Shown here one piece after another: positions 46,290-55,438 of a stretch of 64,000 bases of DNA (its first letter is position 1; the number at the start of each line of letters is the position of its first letter). This DNA is from Thalassobacillus cyri (lineage in GTDB: Bacteria; Bacillota; Bacilli; Bacillales; Halobacillaceae). Made by a program: the position numbers and the translations under genes. The notes beneath the pieces are model-generated. The model did not search any database. It was not told the origin of the DNA and saw only the letters and a program-made list of their open reading frames with translations. The stretch spans positions 310,001 through 374,000 of the forward strand of contig NZ_FNQR01000002.1 in assembly GCF_900107755.1 (NCBI RefSeq). Reading direction: 5' to 3'.

Positions 46290-47699
46290 ATGGATTTGAA
46301 TAATCAGGCGAAACAGATTTTAGAAGCCATTGGCGGAGAAGAAAACATCAATGCCGCTACCCATTGTGTCACGCGCTTGCGTTTAGCCTTGAATGATGAA
46401 AGCAAAGTCGATCAAGAAAAACTGAACAACATCGAGTCAGTTAAAGGTTCTTTTTCAACAAACGGACAATTTCAAATTGTAATTGGACAGGGCACTGTCG
46501 ATAAAGTTTATCAGGAATTGATTTCTATCACAGGTATCGGTGAACAGACGAAGGAAGATGTCAAGGCGGCATCTTCGGAAAAAATGAATCCGCTTCAAAA
46601 AGCCATTAAGGTACTTGCAGACATATTCATCCCGATCCTGCCAGCGATCGTTACAGCTGGTCTGTTGATGGGTCTGAACAATATTCTTGCCGGCCCGGAT
46701 ATTTTTTATAAAGGTAAATCATTAATCGATGTCTATCCTCAATGGTCCGGCATTGCTGAAATGATCAACCTGATTGCCAATACAGCTTTCGTATTCCTGC
46801 CAGGTCTGATCGGCTGGTCGGCAGTGAAAAAGTTTGGAGGCAGTCCATTATTTGGTATTGTCCTCGGTCTTATTTTAGTCCATCCTGACCTGATGAACGC
46901 TTGGGATTATGGTAATGCTTTAAAAGAAGGCAATATTCCGACATGGAATTTATTCGGACTGGAGATTGAAAAAATAGGTTATCAAGGTCAAGTGCTGCCG
47001 GTCTTATTAGCTTCCTGGGTATTAGCCAAATCAGAAGTTTGGCTCCGTGAACGTGTACCGGATTCTTTACAATTGTTACTGGTAGCTCCTATAACGTTGT
47101 TGGTAACTGGTTTTTTGACTTTCCTATTCATAGGTCCTGCCATGTTCTTTGTCGGTAACCTGCTTACTGACGGATTAGTATCGATCTTCGATCAATTTGC
47201 TGCATTAGGCGGTTTGATTTACGGTGGTTTGTATGGTCTGTTAGTTGTAACAGGTATGCACCATACATTCCTGGCAGTAGATATCCAGCTTGTCGGAAGT
47301 ACAGGGACAACTTTCTTGTGGCCGATGCTTGCCTTGTCGAATATCGCTCAAGGTTCGGCGGCATTTGCGATGATGCTTGCAACAAAAGATGAAAAGCTGA
47401 AAGGTCTGGCTTCCACATCCGGTATTTCTGCCTATCTCGGCATCACCGAGCCGGCATTGTTCGGGGTCAACCTCCGTTTTAAATATCCGTTTGTCGCTGC
47501 CCTGATCTCTTCTGGTATCGCGGGTATGTATATTACAGTAGCCGGTGTAACAGCTACTTCCATTGGTGTCGGCGGGATCCCTGGCTTCTTGTCAATAAGT
47601 GCCGGAAAATGGCTTCCTTTCTTCATTGGAATGGCTATCGTTATCATCCTGCCTGCAGCGATCACTTACATTTGGGCGAAACGTAGAGGGGATTGTTAA
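46290..47699 (+). CDS. treP: PTS trehalose-specific EIIBC
   Basis: 469 residues. EIIB domain with phospho-Cys26 (NAATHCVTRLRLAL), then EIIC with about ten helices including GITEPALFGVNLRFKYPF. Imports trehalose as trehalose-6-phosphate. GGGAGG site at the ATG 46290. Operon position before treA and TreR fixes the substrate. Confidence 0.93.
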   Translation: MDLNNQAKQILEAIGGEENINAATHCVTRLRLALNDESKVDQEKLNNIESVKGSFSTNGQFQIVIGQGTVDKVYQELISITGIGEQTKEDVKAASSEKMNPLQKAIKVLADIFIPILPAIVTAGLLMGLNNILAGPDIFYKGKSLIDVYPQWSGIAEMINLIANTAFVFLPGLIGWSAVKKFGGSPLFGIVLGLILVHPDLMNAWDYGNALKEGNIPTWNLFGLEIEKIGYQGQVLPVLLASWVLAKSEVWLRERVPDSLQLLLVAPITLLVTGFLTFLFIGPAMFFVGNLLTDGLVSIFDQFAALGGLIYGGLYGLLVVTGMHHTFLAVDIQLVGSTGTTFLWPMLALSNIAQGSAAFAMMLATKDEKLKGLASTSGISAYLGITEPALFGVNLRFKYPFVAALISSGIAGMYITVAGVTATSIGVGGIPGFLSISAGKWLPFFIGMAIVIILPAAITYIWAKRRGDC

Positions 47700-47734
47700 T
47701 GGTTGAGTACAATATAGGTTGGTGGTGTTTTTAA

Positions 47735-49417
47735 ATGAATCAAGCGTGGTGGAAAAAAGCAGTAGTTTACCAAATCTACCCGAAAAGCTTTAATGATACG
47801 ACAGGCAATGGTGTAGGTGATTTGCAAGGCATCATTGAAAAATTGGATTACTTGAAAAACCTGGGGGTCGATGTCCTGTGGCTGACCCCTCCTTATAAAT
47901 CTCCGCAGCGGGATAACGGCTATGATATCAGTGACTATTACGATATTCATCCGGAATACGGTACGATGAAAGACTTCGACGAACTGATTGCCGGTGTTCA
48001 TGAACGCGGAATGAAACTGATCATGGATATTGTCGTAAACCATACGTCGACTGATCATGAATGGTTCCAGCAGGCGAAGCAATCGAAGGATAATCCTTAT
48101 CGTGATTATTACATTTGGAAAGATGGCAAAGACGGCGGACCCCCGAACAATTGGAAATCCAAATTCGGGGGGTCTGCCTGGCAGTATGACGACCAGACTG
48201 ACCAATACTACCTGCATCTATTCGATGTCACCCAGGCCGATTTGAACTGGGAAAATGAACAAGTTCGTAAGAATATCTACGAAATGATGAGTTTTTGGGC
48301 AGAGAAAGGCGTCGATGGCTTCCGTTTGGACGTTATTAATCTTATCTCTAAAAATCAGGCTTTTCCGGATGATGATGGCAGTGTCGCTCCCGGGGATGGC
48401 CGTAAATATTATACCGATGGCCCGCGTGTTCATGAGTACATGCAGGAGATGAATCGGGAAGTATTTGGCAAGTATGACCTGCTTACTGTCGGTGAAATGT
48501 CTTCTACAACCATCGACCATTGCATCCTTTATACACGTCCGGAGCGGAAAGAGCTTAGCATGACGTTCAATTTCCATCATTTAAAAGTGGATTACCCGAA
48601 CGGTGAAAAGTGGACAGTGGCAGACTTCGACTTTTATGAATTGAAAAAAATCCTTTCTACCTGGCAAAAAGAAATGAACGTCGGTAAAGGATGGAACGCT
48701 TTGTTCTGGTGCAACCATGACCAGCCTCGCGTACTTTCACGGTTTGGCGATGATGTCAACTATCCAGTAAAATCGGGAAAAATGCTGGCAACGACGATTC
48801 ACATGATGCAAGGGACGCCTTACGTCTATCAAGGGGAAGAGTTTGGAATGACCAACCCTTACTTCGAATCGATTGACCAGTATCGTGATGTTGAATCCCT
48901 TAATATATATGAAATTCTGAAAAAAGAAGGGGTGACAGAGGACGAAATCATCGAGATTTTGAAACAAAAGTCCCGTGATAACTCACGTACTCCTGTCCAA
49001 TGGGACGCCAGTGAGAATGCCGGATTTTCTGATCAGTCGCCATGGATTGAAGTGGCGAACAACTATAAAACGGTCAATGCTGAAAAAGCGATGGAACAGA
49101 AAGACTCCTTGTTCTATCACTACCAACAATTGATTCAGCTTCGAAAAGATTTTGATATTATTACACATGGGGATTACGAATGGATTGTGCAGGACAATGA
49201 ACAAATTTTTGCTTTCGTACGCAAATGGAAGGATGAAACCCTTCTTGTCGTCAATAATTTTTACGGATTGGCGACACGGTTTAAAATGCCGGAAAAGTTC
49301 GACCTCAAAGGGAAGCGAGTGGATATCCTGATCAGCAATTATGACGATTCAGACAAGGATATCTACGATGGTTTAGGATTGCGTCCATATGAGTCCGTCG
49401 TTTATCACATCCACTAA
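47735..49417 (+). CDS. treA: alpha,alpha-phosphotrehalase
   Basis: 560-residue GH13 enzyme; splits trehalose-6-phosphate into glucose and glucose-6-phosphate. Catalytic Asp in GFRLDVINLI, acid Glu in LTVGEMSS, and transition-state Asp in CNHDQPRVLSRF. WWKKAVVYQIYPKSFNDT is the usual start. A GGTGG site lies 7-10 nt before ATG 47735. Confidence 0.95.
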   Translation: MNQAWWKKAVVYQIYPKSFNDTTGNGVGDLQGIIEKLDYLKNLGVDVLWLTPPYKSPQRDNGYDISDYYDIHPEYGTMKDFDELIAGVHERGMKLIMDIVVNHTSTDHEWFQQAKQSKDNPYRDYYIWKDGKDGGPPNNWKSKFGGSAWQYDDQTDQYYLHLFDVTQADLNWENEQVRKNIYEMMSFWAEKGVDGFRLDVINLISKNQAFPDDDGSVAPGDGRKYYTDGPRVHEYMQEMNREVFGKYDLLTVGEMSSTTIDHCILYTRPERKELSMTFNFHHLKVDYPNGEKWTVADFDFYELKKILSTWQKEMNVGKGWNALFWCNHDQPRVLSRFGDDVNYPVKSGKMLATTIHMMQGTPYVYQGEEFGMTNPYFESIDQYRDVESLNIYEILKKEGVTEDEIIEILKQKSRDNSRTPVQWDASENAGFSDQSPWIEVANNYKTVNAEKAMEQKDSLFYHYQQLIQLRKDFDIITHGDYEWIVQDNEQIFAFVRKWKDETLLVVNNFYGLATRFKMPEKFDLKGKRVDILISNYDDSDKDIYDGLGLRPYESVVYHIH

Positions 49418-49441
49418 TGTTAAAATGGTAATGGTGATTCT

Positions 49442-50155
49442 ATGAAAAAGAAATATTTAGATATCTATAATGAGCTCGTAATGTCCATCCGGGACCGCAG
49501 CTTCCGGGCTGGAGAACGGCTGCCGTCCGAGCATGAGCTTTGCGAGCGTTATGACACCTCCAGAGAAACGATCCGTAAAGCCCTTCATCTGTTAGCGCAA
49601 AACGGATATATCCAAAAGGTGAGAGGGAAAGGTTCGATAGTTTTGGACAGTGATAAATATGAGTTTCCTGTTTCTGGGCTGACAAGCTTTAAGGAATTGA
49701 CGCATCAATCCGGCCAGCAAATCCGGACAAAGGTGCATGAGCTGTATTTGTTGGAACCTGACACGAAGTTAGACGAGCTTCTGGATAATCCTGGAAAAGT
49801 TCCTATCTGGCGAGTCGTACGATCAAGAGAAATTGATGGAGAAAAGGTCATCCTGGATAAGGACTACATTCGACAAGATATTGTCCCAGGGTTGACCAAA
49901 ACCATTTGTGAAGATTCGTTGTATGAATATATTGAAAATAAACTGGGACTGTCCATCAGCTATGCCAAAAAAGAAATCGTCGTCGAGCCGGTTTCAGAAG
50001 AAGATAAGGAATTGCTGGATGTAGAAAATCACGACCAAATGGTCGTCATCCGCAGTTCAGTCTATTTGGAAGATACGACACTCTTTCAATTTACCGAATC
50101 CAGGCACCGTCCTGATAAATTCAGGTTTGTGGATTTTGCCCGGCGCAGTAAATAA
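49442..50155 (+). CDS. treR: trehalose operon repressor TreR (GntR/HutC family)
   Basis: 237 residues: GntR winged helix (LPSEHELCERYDTSRETIRKAL) at 25-65 and a UTRA effector domain from 90 on (IWRVVRSREIDGEKVILDKDYI). Binds trehalose-6-phosphate; expected at the two operators upstream of the operon. The start 49442 is 22 bp after treA with GGTGATT-like weak site. Confidence 0.93.
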   Translation: MKKKYLDIYNELVMSIRDRSFRAGERLPSEHELCERYDTSRETIRKALHLLAQNGYIQKVRGKGSIVLDSDKYEFPVSGLTSFKELTHQSGQQIRTKVHELYLLEPDTKLDELLDNPGKVPIWRVVRSREIDGEKVILDKDYIRQDIVPGLTKTICEDSLYEYIENKLGLSISYAKKEIVVEPVSEEDKELLDVENHDQMVVIRSSVYLEDTTLFQFTESRHRPDKFRFVDFARRSK

Positions 50156-50190
50156 CCCTAAATTTTTTCTTTAAGAGAAAACGCATGGAA

Positions 50191-50246
50191 GAACACTTCC
50201 ATAAGGAGCGAATGAAGCAGCTTCTTTTGGAAGTGTTTATTTTTTT
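50191..50246 (+). terminator. terminator of the tre operon
   Basis: GAACACTTCC/GGAAGTGTTT stem with long loop and T7, 36 nt past the treR stop. Confidence 0.7.
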
Positions 50247-50273
50247 AAACTTTGTTAAATCTCCGTTTTGATT

Positions 50274-50834
50274 AAAGCTCCATTTTGTTGAAGACTCAGT
50301 TTCGAGAGAAACTGTTTCCGTTATGGTGGTGAGCGTTTGGAGGTCCGGGAAATCACTCGCTTTCCGTGGGTGTACGGTGAGCTTCCTCGGGCTAAAGCCC
50401 TGCGGGATCTCACCATGTACTCTACTCCCATAGGACTTTGAATAAGCTTCTTGAATAAACACCGCACGAAGAAAATGCGTAGCATTTCCGAGGAGTCTCA
50501 CCGTTTTCCCAACCACCATACAAAGTTTAGTATCTCGAAACTGGCTGCCAAGAATGATATGCTTTTGAAGAAGAAAATACGATTAATCCCACATTATTAC
50601 TGGATTTTTCTCAAAAAAATAGGTTAGGACATTCAAGGGCGATTTCGATAACCTTATGCGGCAAGGGTCGTGGGGGAAGGGTAAGACTCCTGCGGGAAAG
50701 GATAGACTGGCAAGACCCCGCAGAGCTTTAGCTCGAGGAGGCTTGCGTCTTCCCCGCGGAAAGCGAATCCTTCCCCCAACGACCCTAATCTCCTCCAATA
50801 TCTCGAAATCAAGTCTTCGACTTTACGGCCCTAT
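50274..50834 (-). repeat. composite MITE-like repeat, copy 3 (inverted)
   Basis: Minus-strand copy: part B at about 50274-50545 (ends CTCCATTTTGTTGAAGACTC in plus orientation) and part A at about 50632-50834 (ends CTCGAAATCAAGTCTTCGAC). Part A is nearly identical to 7933-8140 in reverse. Part B carries an extra 60-70 bp with GCACGAAGAAAATGCG, as in copy 2. Copies 2 and 3 face each other around the tre operon. Confidence 0.75.
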
Positions 50835-50945
50835 AATTGAATACGATTCATTAATCCAGCAGCGGTTTGCTTGGATTGAATCAGTTTATCCCTTATGATA
50901 AAAAAAGACGAGAGACCGATTTTATAGAAGTAGGTGAGTGCAGCG

Positions 50946-51452
50946 ATGATGCAAATAGGAGTTACAGCTAAAATGGCCAAAGAATTAAAGAAAGAAGTCC
51001 AACCTGCGGATGCTGTGGATGGGCCGAGAATTTATCAATGGCATATGAACTTTTTTACTATCCAGCGGAGAAAATGTATATTATTGATGAATGATGAGAC
51101 GGGTTTGAACCTGACGTTATTCGGCTTAAAACAGGAACAATTCAAAAATATGGATCAAGTCATTATGGGCTCGTTAAGAGAGTTGCTAAGATTACTTAAG
51201 GTCGATCAAGTCATCATCGATGATTTCCTGGAAGCCGGTCAGGAAATCGTTTATACCAAAACACACGACCGAAGTGTTCTTGGTATGATGAATGAAATAA
51301 AGTTAGGTATGGAACATAGCCTGCAAGGCTTATCCTACGATGAGATTGACGCTATAGAAGTCAACGAAGAAAATAACCGGTTTATTTTGTCGCCATTGAA
51401 AGAATTAAAACCCTTGGATACCTTAATTGCCTACTATAATGAAAATGACTGA
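50946..51452 (+). CDS. DUF6933-like hypothetical protein
   Basis: 168 residues, soluble. Opens MMQIGVTAKMAKELK and has RIYQWHMNFFTIQRRKCILLMNDETGL, the layout of a short family (DUF6933) of unknown role often seen alone in Firmicutes. A TAGGTGAG site precedes ATG 50946 (next codon is also ATG). Lone gene with its own terminator, just after repeat copy 3. No function proposed. Confidence 0.7.
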   Translation: MMQIGVTAKMAKELKKEVQPADAVDGPRIYQWHMNFFTIQRRKCILLMNDETGLNLTLFGLKQEQFKNMDQVIMGSLRELLRLLKVDQVIIDDFLEAGQEIVYTKTHDRSVLGMMNEIKLGMEHSLQGLSYDEIDAIEVNEENNRFILSPLKELKPLDTLIAYYNEND

Positions 51453-51453
51453 T

Positions 51454-51522
51454 AGCCGCCTATGAACTGCACCTTTGTCGTTAGAACAGACAAGTGGGGT
51501 AAGTTCATATGGCGGTTTTTTT
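51454..51522 (+). terminator. terminator of the DUF6933-like gene
   Basis: GCCGCCTATGAACT against AAGTTCATATGGCGG with a long loop, then T7. Confidence 0.65.
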
Positions 51523-51600
51523 ACAGTAAACCTTTAGGTTTAAATGATACATAAACGGATATGGGTATATTAGAAGTCATTTTTAGATTTAGCTTCAGGG

Positions 51601-51630
51601 TTTACCTATATACCTTATAGGGTATATAAT
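51601..51630 (+). promoter_or_regulatory. cstB promoter with CsoR/CstR-type operator
   Basis: TTTACC (51601-51606), 18-nt spacer, TATAAT (51625-51630). Palindrome ATATACC-N6-GGTATAT at 51608-51627 fills the spacer. Same arms and spacing as at 22215-22234. In staphylococci CstR binds such a site before cstB and releases on persulfide. A TGTATATACA palindrome at 51630-51639 resembles a TreR core, likely by chance. Confidence 0.65.
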
Positions 51631-51659
51631 GTATATACAATGAAAAACGGAGGTATTTC

Positions 51660-53072
51660 ATGTATTTCAAATATTTTTTCGATGAAAATCTTGCACAAAT
51701 GTCCTATTTAATCGGCTGTCAGGCCACGGGCGAAGCTCTAGTCGTCGATCCGGCTCGTGATATTACACCGTATCTGGAAACTGCTGAAGCAGAAGGATTC
51801 AACATCACAGCAACAACAGAAACGCACATCCATGCTGACTTCGTTTCCGGTGCGCGCGAGTTATCAAAGCGTACAAACGCAAAACTTTATCTATCTAACG
51901 AAGGTGGTGGAGACTGGAAATATCAATATCTGGATGATGTCGACCATGAGTTGTTGAATGATGGAGATAAATTTTATATCGGTAAGGTTCGTTTTGATGT
52001 TATGCACACTCCAGGTCATACCCCAGAGAGTCTCTCTTTCGTATTGACAGATGAAGGTGGCGGATCTGAAGTACCAATGGGTGTTTTCACAGGAGACTTC
52101 GTATTTGTCGGAGATGTGGGACGTCCTGATTTACTTGAAAAAGCAGCTGGAGAAGAAGGCACATCGGAAAAAGGTGCCCATCAAATGTTTGATTCCTTGA
52201 AAAAATTTAAAGAGCTGCCGGATCATGCCCAGCTTTGGCCAGGCCACGGAGCAGGAAGTGCCTGCGGCAAATCGCTAGGTGCTGTACCAACTTCAACCGT
52301 AGGTTATGAAAAAATCAATAACTGGGCTGTCAAACAGGAAAATGAAGATGAGTTTGTGAAAAATCTTCTAAGCGGTCAGCCAGAACCACCTAAATATTTC
52401 GCAATGATGAAAAAAATCAACAAAGAAGGACCAGACTTCCTGGAAGATAAAGATTTAGAACAAATTTCTATTGATAAATTGGAAGACTATAAGAAGAATG
52501 GTGCCATTATACTGGATACACGTCCGAAACAGATCTTTGCAAAAGGGCATCTTGAAGAAACTATTAATATTCCATTTAACAAGTCCTTTGCCAACTGGGC
52601 AGGCTGGATGATGGATTATGATAAAGACATCGTATTAATTGCAGATGAAGAAGACACGTACGACATCAACCTGACCCTGCAATCCATCGGTCTTGACCGT
52701 GCAGTAGCATACGTGAAAGCAGATGAAGTTTCTAAACAGCCTAACCTGGAAACTTATGAAAACATCACACCAAAAGAACTTCACGAAAAATATCAGCAAG
52801 ATGATGACTATGTAACTCTCGATGTGCGTGAAGAATCCGAGTGGAATGAAGGTCACTTGGAAGATGCCGAGCATATCTTTGTTGGAACGCTTCCGGATAA
52901 CCTAGACAAAATTCCAGAAGGCAAAACACCAGTCGTTCATTGCTTATCTGGGGCTCGTTCTGCAATAGCAACCAGTGTATTGCAAAAGCACGGTTTTAAA
53001 GATGTGAAGAACCTTGAAGGCGGATATGCCGCTTGGACTAAAGAAGATTTACCAGTAGTAAGAGAAAAATAA
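51660..53072 (+). CDS. cstB: CstB-like persulfide dioxygenase-sulfurtransferase
   Basis: 470 residues in three domains. 1-240: metallo-beta-lactamase persulfide dioxygenase, Fe ligands in THIHADFVSG, HTPGHTPES, FTGDFVFVGDVGRPD and LWPGHGAGSACG. About 255-355: rhodanese domain lacking the active Cys (ILDTRPKQIFAKGHL). About 365-470: active rhodanese with Cys in VVHCLSGARSA. Oxidises low-molecular-weight persulfides and transfers sulfane sulfur to make thiosulfate, protecting from sulfide stress. ATG 51660 after GGAGG. Single gene; no sqr or cstA beside it. Confidence 0.92.
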   Translation: MYFKYFFDENLAQMSYLIGCQATGEALVVDPARDITPYLETAEAEGFNITATTETHIHADFVSGARELSKRTNAKLYLSNEGGGDWKYQYLDDVDHELLNDGDKFYIGKVRFDVMHTPGHTPESLSFVLTDEGGGSEVPMGVFTGDFVFVGDVGRPDLLEKAAGEEGTSEKGAHQMFDSLKKFKELPDHAQLWPGHGAGSACGKSLGAVPTSTVGYEKINNWAVKQENEDEFVKNLLSGQPEPPKYFAMMKKINKEGPDFLEDKDLEQISIDKLEDYKKNGAIILDTRPKQIFAKGHLEETINIPFNKSFANWAGWMMDYDKDIVLIADEEDTYDINLTLQSIGLDRAVAYVKADEVSKQPNLETYENITPKELHEKYQQDDDYVTLDVREESEWNEGHLEDAEHIFVGTLPDNLDKIPEGKTPVVHCLSGARSAIATSVLQKHGFKDVKNLEGGYAAWTKEDLPVVREK

Positions 53073-53088
53073 ATGGAACTACCGATGT

Positions 53089-53120
53089 TACACCCGCAGC
53101 TAGTGGGGGTGTGTTTTTTT
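53089..53120 (+). terminator. terminator of cstB
   Basis: ACACCC/GGGGGTGT stem and T7-8, 15 nt after the stop. Confidence 0.75.
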
Positions 53121-53226
53121 ATAGTGAATATGTTGCATACTAATCTTCTCTCTAGGGTAAGGGAAAATATAGGCTAATTTTGCATCGAATAGGAATGCTT
53201 ATAGAGTCTGATAAAGGAGGAATAAA

Positions 53227-55176
53227 ATGGGCTTGAATGTAGCTCAAAAGCTGATTAAAGATCACCTCGCAGAAGGTGAAATGACTCCAGGTGAAGAAAT
53301 CGGTTTAAAAATCGACCAGACCCTCACCCAGGATGCTACCGGCACAATGGTTATGCTGGAATTGGAAGCGATGGGAATCGACAGAGCCAAGACAGAAGCT
53401 TCTGCCCAGTATGTCGATCATAACTTGATTCAAGAAGACAGCAAGAATCCTGATGACCATTTGTTTTTGCAAAGTGCTGCTAAGCGGTTCGGACTTTATT
53501 ACAGTAAACCGGGGAATGGTGTCAGCCATCCTGTCCACATGCAGCGTCTGGCAAAACCGGGCAAGACGCTGTTAGGATCCGACAGCCACACATGTGCCAA
53601 TGGCTGTATGGGTATGCTGGCAATAGGCGCCGGCGGAATTGATGTAGCGATGGCGATTGCAGGGGAACCTTTTTATGTGAAAATGCCCAAAGTGTGGGGC
53701 GTAAAAGTGACCGGAGAATTACCGGATTGGGTCAGTGCCAAGGATGTCATCCTGGAAATGCTTCGAAGACATGGCGTGAAAGCGGCAGCCAATCATGTCT
53801 TTGAATATTATGGGCCAGGGATCAAAAACCTATCTGCGATGGATCGCCATGTTATTGCAAATATGGGAGCAGAACTTGGGGCGACAGGTACCATTTTTCC
53901 ATCGGATGAAGAAACGAAGCGGTTCATGAAACAGGAACATAGAGAAGAGGAATGGATAGAACTTAAAGCGGATGAAGATGCCACGTATGATTTGGAAGAA
54001 GAAATCAATCTCTCAGAATTGGAGCCAATGATCGCCAAACCGACAAGTCCGGGAAATGTTGTTCCTGTGCGTGAAGTAGCCGGTGAACCGATCTATCAGT
54101 CTTATATCGGTTCATCTGCCAACCCTGGTTACCGTGATTTTGCAATTGCGTCCAAAATGCTAGAAGGTCAAAAAGTAGCAGAAAATGTTTCTTTTGATTT
54201 AAATCCTACTTCCAGACAAATGCTGCTGGATCTCTCCAAAGAAGGTCATATTGCTAACTTCATTCAAGCAGGCGGACGCTTGCATCAAGCAGGCTGTAAT
54301 GGTTGTATCGGGATGGGGCAGGCCCCGGCGACCGGCAGGAACAGTTTACGGACTACACCGCGTAACTTCCCTGGCAGGTCCGGTACCAAAGAGGATCGTG
54401 TATTTCTTGTCAGCCCCGAGACGGCTGCTGCATCTGCGCTTACAGGAGTAATCACAGATCCGCGTACACTTGATATGGATTACCCCCTAGTCAAAGAACC
54501 AGAAAATCCAACAGTAGACGTCGATTTATTGCAAGAGCCTTTACCGGAAGAAGAAGCGAAGCAGGTAGAGTTGGTGAAGGGGCCAAATATAGCTACCATT
54601 CCAAAGATGGAAGGACTTCCAGAACATTTAGAACTTCCTGTATTGCTGAAAATGGGTGACGACATATCAACCGATGAAATCCTGGCAGGAGGAGCAAGAG
54701 TGCTGCCATACCGAAGCAACCTCCCGGAAATCAGTAAGTTTTGTTTTGAAATTGTCGATGAAACCTATTATGATCGGGCAATGAAAATACGTGATCATGG
54801 CGGCCATGCTATTGTCGGCGGACAAAACTATGGGCAAGGATCCAGTCGTGAACACGCCGCAATAGCTCCCCGATATCTTGGACTAAAGGTCGCACTTGTT
54901 AAGGACTTTGCCAGAATCCACTGGCAGAATCTGGCGAACTTCGGGATTTTGCCGGTTACATTTGTCGATGAGTCAGATTGGAAGGAGTTAGAACAAGGAG
55001 ATGTCCTTCAATTTGAGGAATTAAGGGAGAAGCTTGGAGAAAGCAATCAATTTGAAGTAAAAGTGAAAGGGAAAGATAAATCAATAAAAGTGGAGCATGC
55101 ACTTTCACCTCGCCAGTTAGAGTTCATCCTGATGGGTGGTTTGATCAACTGGGTGAAGGAACGTTTGAATCGGTGA
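53227..55176 (+). CDS. aconitate hydratase, 650-residue mitochondrial-like type
   Basis: 649 residues. 4Fe-4S Cys ligands in LLGSDSHTCANG and AGCNGCIGMGQAP; swivel domain with GDDISTDEILAGGARVLPYRSN and GQNYGQGSSREHAA (active-site Ser). Converts citrate to isocitrate. It lacks the extra length of AcnA/CitB (about 900 residues), the usual Bacillus enzyme, so it may be a second or special-purpose aconitase. ATG 53227 with AAAGGAGG. Monocistronic. Confidence 0.88.
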   Translation: MGLNVAQKLIKDHLAEGEMTPGEEIGLKIDQTLTQDATGTMVMLELEAMGIDRAKTEASAQYVDHNLIQEDSKNPDDHLFLQSAAKRFGLYYSKPGNGVSHPVHMQRLAKPGKTLLGSDSHTCANGCMGMLAIGAGGIDVAMAIAGEPFYVKMPKVWGVKVTGELPDWVSAKDVILEMLRRHGVKAAANHVFEYYGPGIKNLSAMDRHVIANMGAELGATGTIFPSDEETKRFMKQEHREEEWIELKADEDATYDLEEEINLSELEPMIAKPTSPGNVVPVREVAGEPIYQSYIGSSANPGYRDFAIASKMLEGQKVAENVSFDLNPTSRQMLLDLSKEGHIANFIQAGGRLHQAGCNGCIGMGQAPATGRNSLRTTPRNFPGRSGTKEDRVFLVSPETAAASALTGVITDPRTLDMDYPLVKEPENPTVDVDLLQEPLPEEEAKQVELVKGPNIATIPKMEGLPEHLELPVLLKMGDDISTDEILAGGARVLPYRSNLPEISKFCFEIVDETYYDRAMKIRDHGGHAIVGGQNYGQGSSREHAAIAPRYLGLKVALVKDFARIHWQNLANFGILPVTFVDESDWKELEQGDVLQFEELREKLGESNQFEVKVKGKDKSIKVEHALSPRQLEFILMGGLINWVKERLNR

Positions 55177-55197
55177 ACAAATATGGGAATACTGTAA

Positions 55198-55228
55198 GAA
55201 GGGCGTAGACGATCTGCGTCCTTTTTTA
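55198..55228 (+). terminator. terminator of the aconitase gene
   Basis: GGGCGTAGA/TCTGCGTCC stem, loop CGA, T6. Confidence 0.8.
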
Positions 55229-55263
55229 TTGTAATGCAGAAGGGAGTACATGCTGGGCTGGGA

Positions 55264-55416
55264 TTATCGTGTAGTACGGAAACCCGGAGTATTATCCCGC
55301 TGCCTTTCCCGGCGCCTCATTTCTTGTTTCAAGAGCTCTATAAACTCATCGTCGACATTGAGTTTGAGTGCAGCGCGATAAGCTTGAATTAACATTTCAT
55401 AGGATAGGTTTTCCAT
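55264..55416 (-). CDS. sda: Sda, checkpoint inhibitor of sporulation kinases
   Basis: 50 residues, below common length cut-offs. MENLSYEMLIQAYRAALKL and DEFIELLKQEMRRRE match the helical hairpin of Sda (LSDELLIESYFKA, DFIELIENEIKRR in B. subtilis as remembered). It binds the dimerisation domain of KinA-type kinases and blocks sporulation during replication stress. ATG 55416 nine nt after AAAGGAG. Only 22 bp follow the XRE-PAS gene on the same strand, so co-transcription is possible. Confidence 0.85.
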   Translation of the reverse strand: MENLSYEMLIQAYRAALKLNVDDEFIELLKQEMRRRERQRDNTPGFRTTR

Positions 55417-55438
55417 GCAAAGGTACTCCTTTCAAAAA

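Noticed and set aside
51630-51639. TGTATATACA before cstB as a TreR operator
   Set aside because: Only the central ten bases match, single copy, partly formed by the -10 region; more likely chance.
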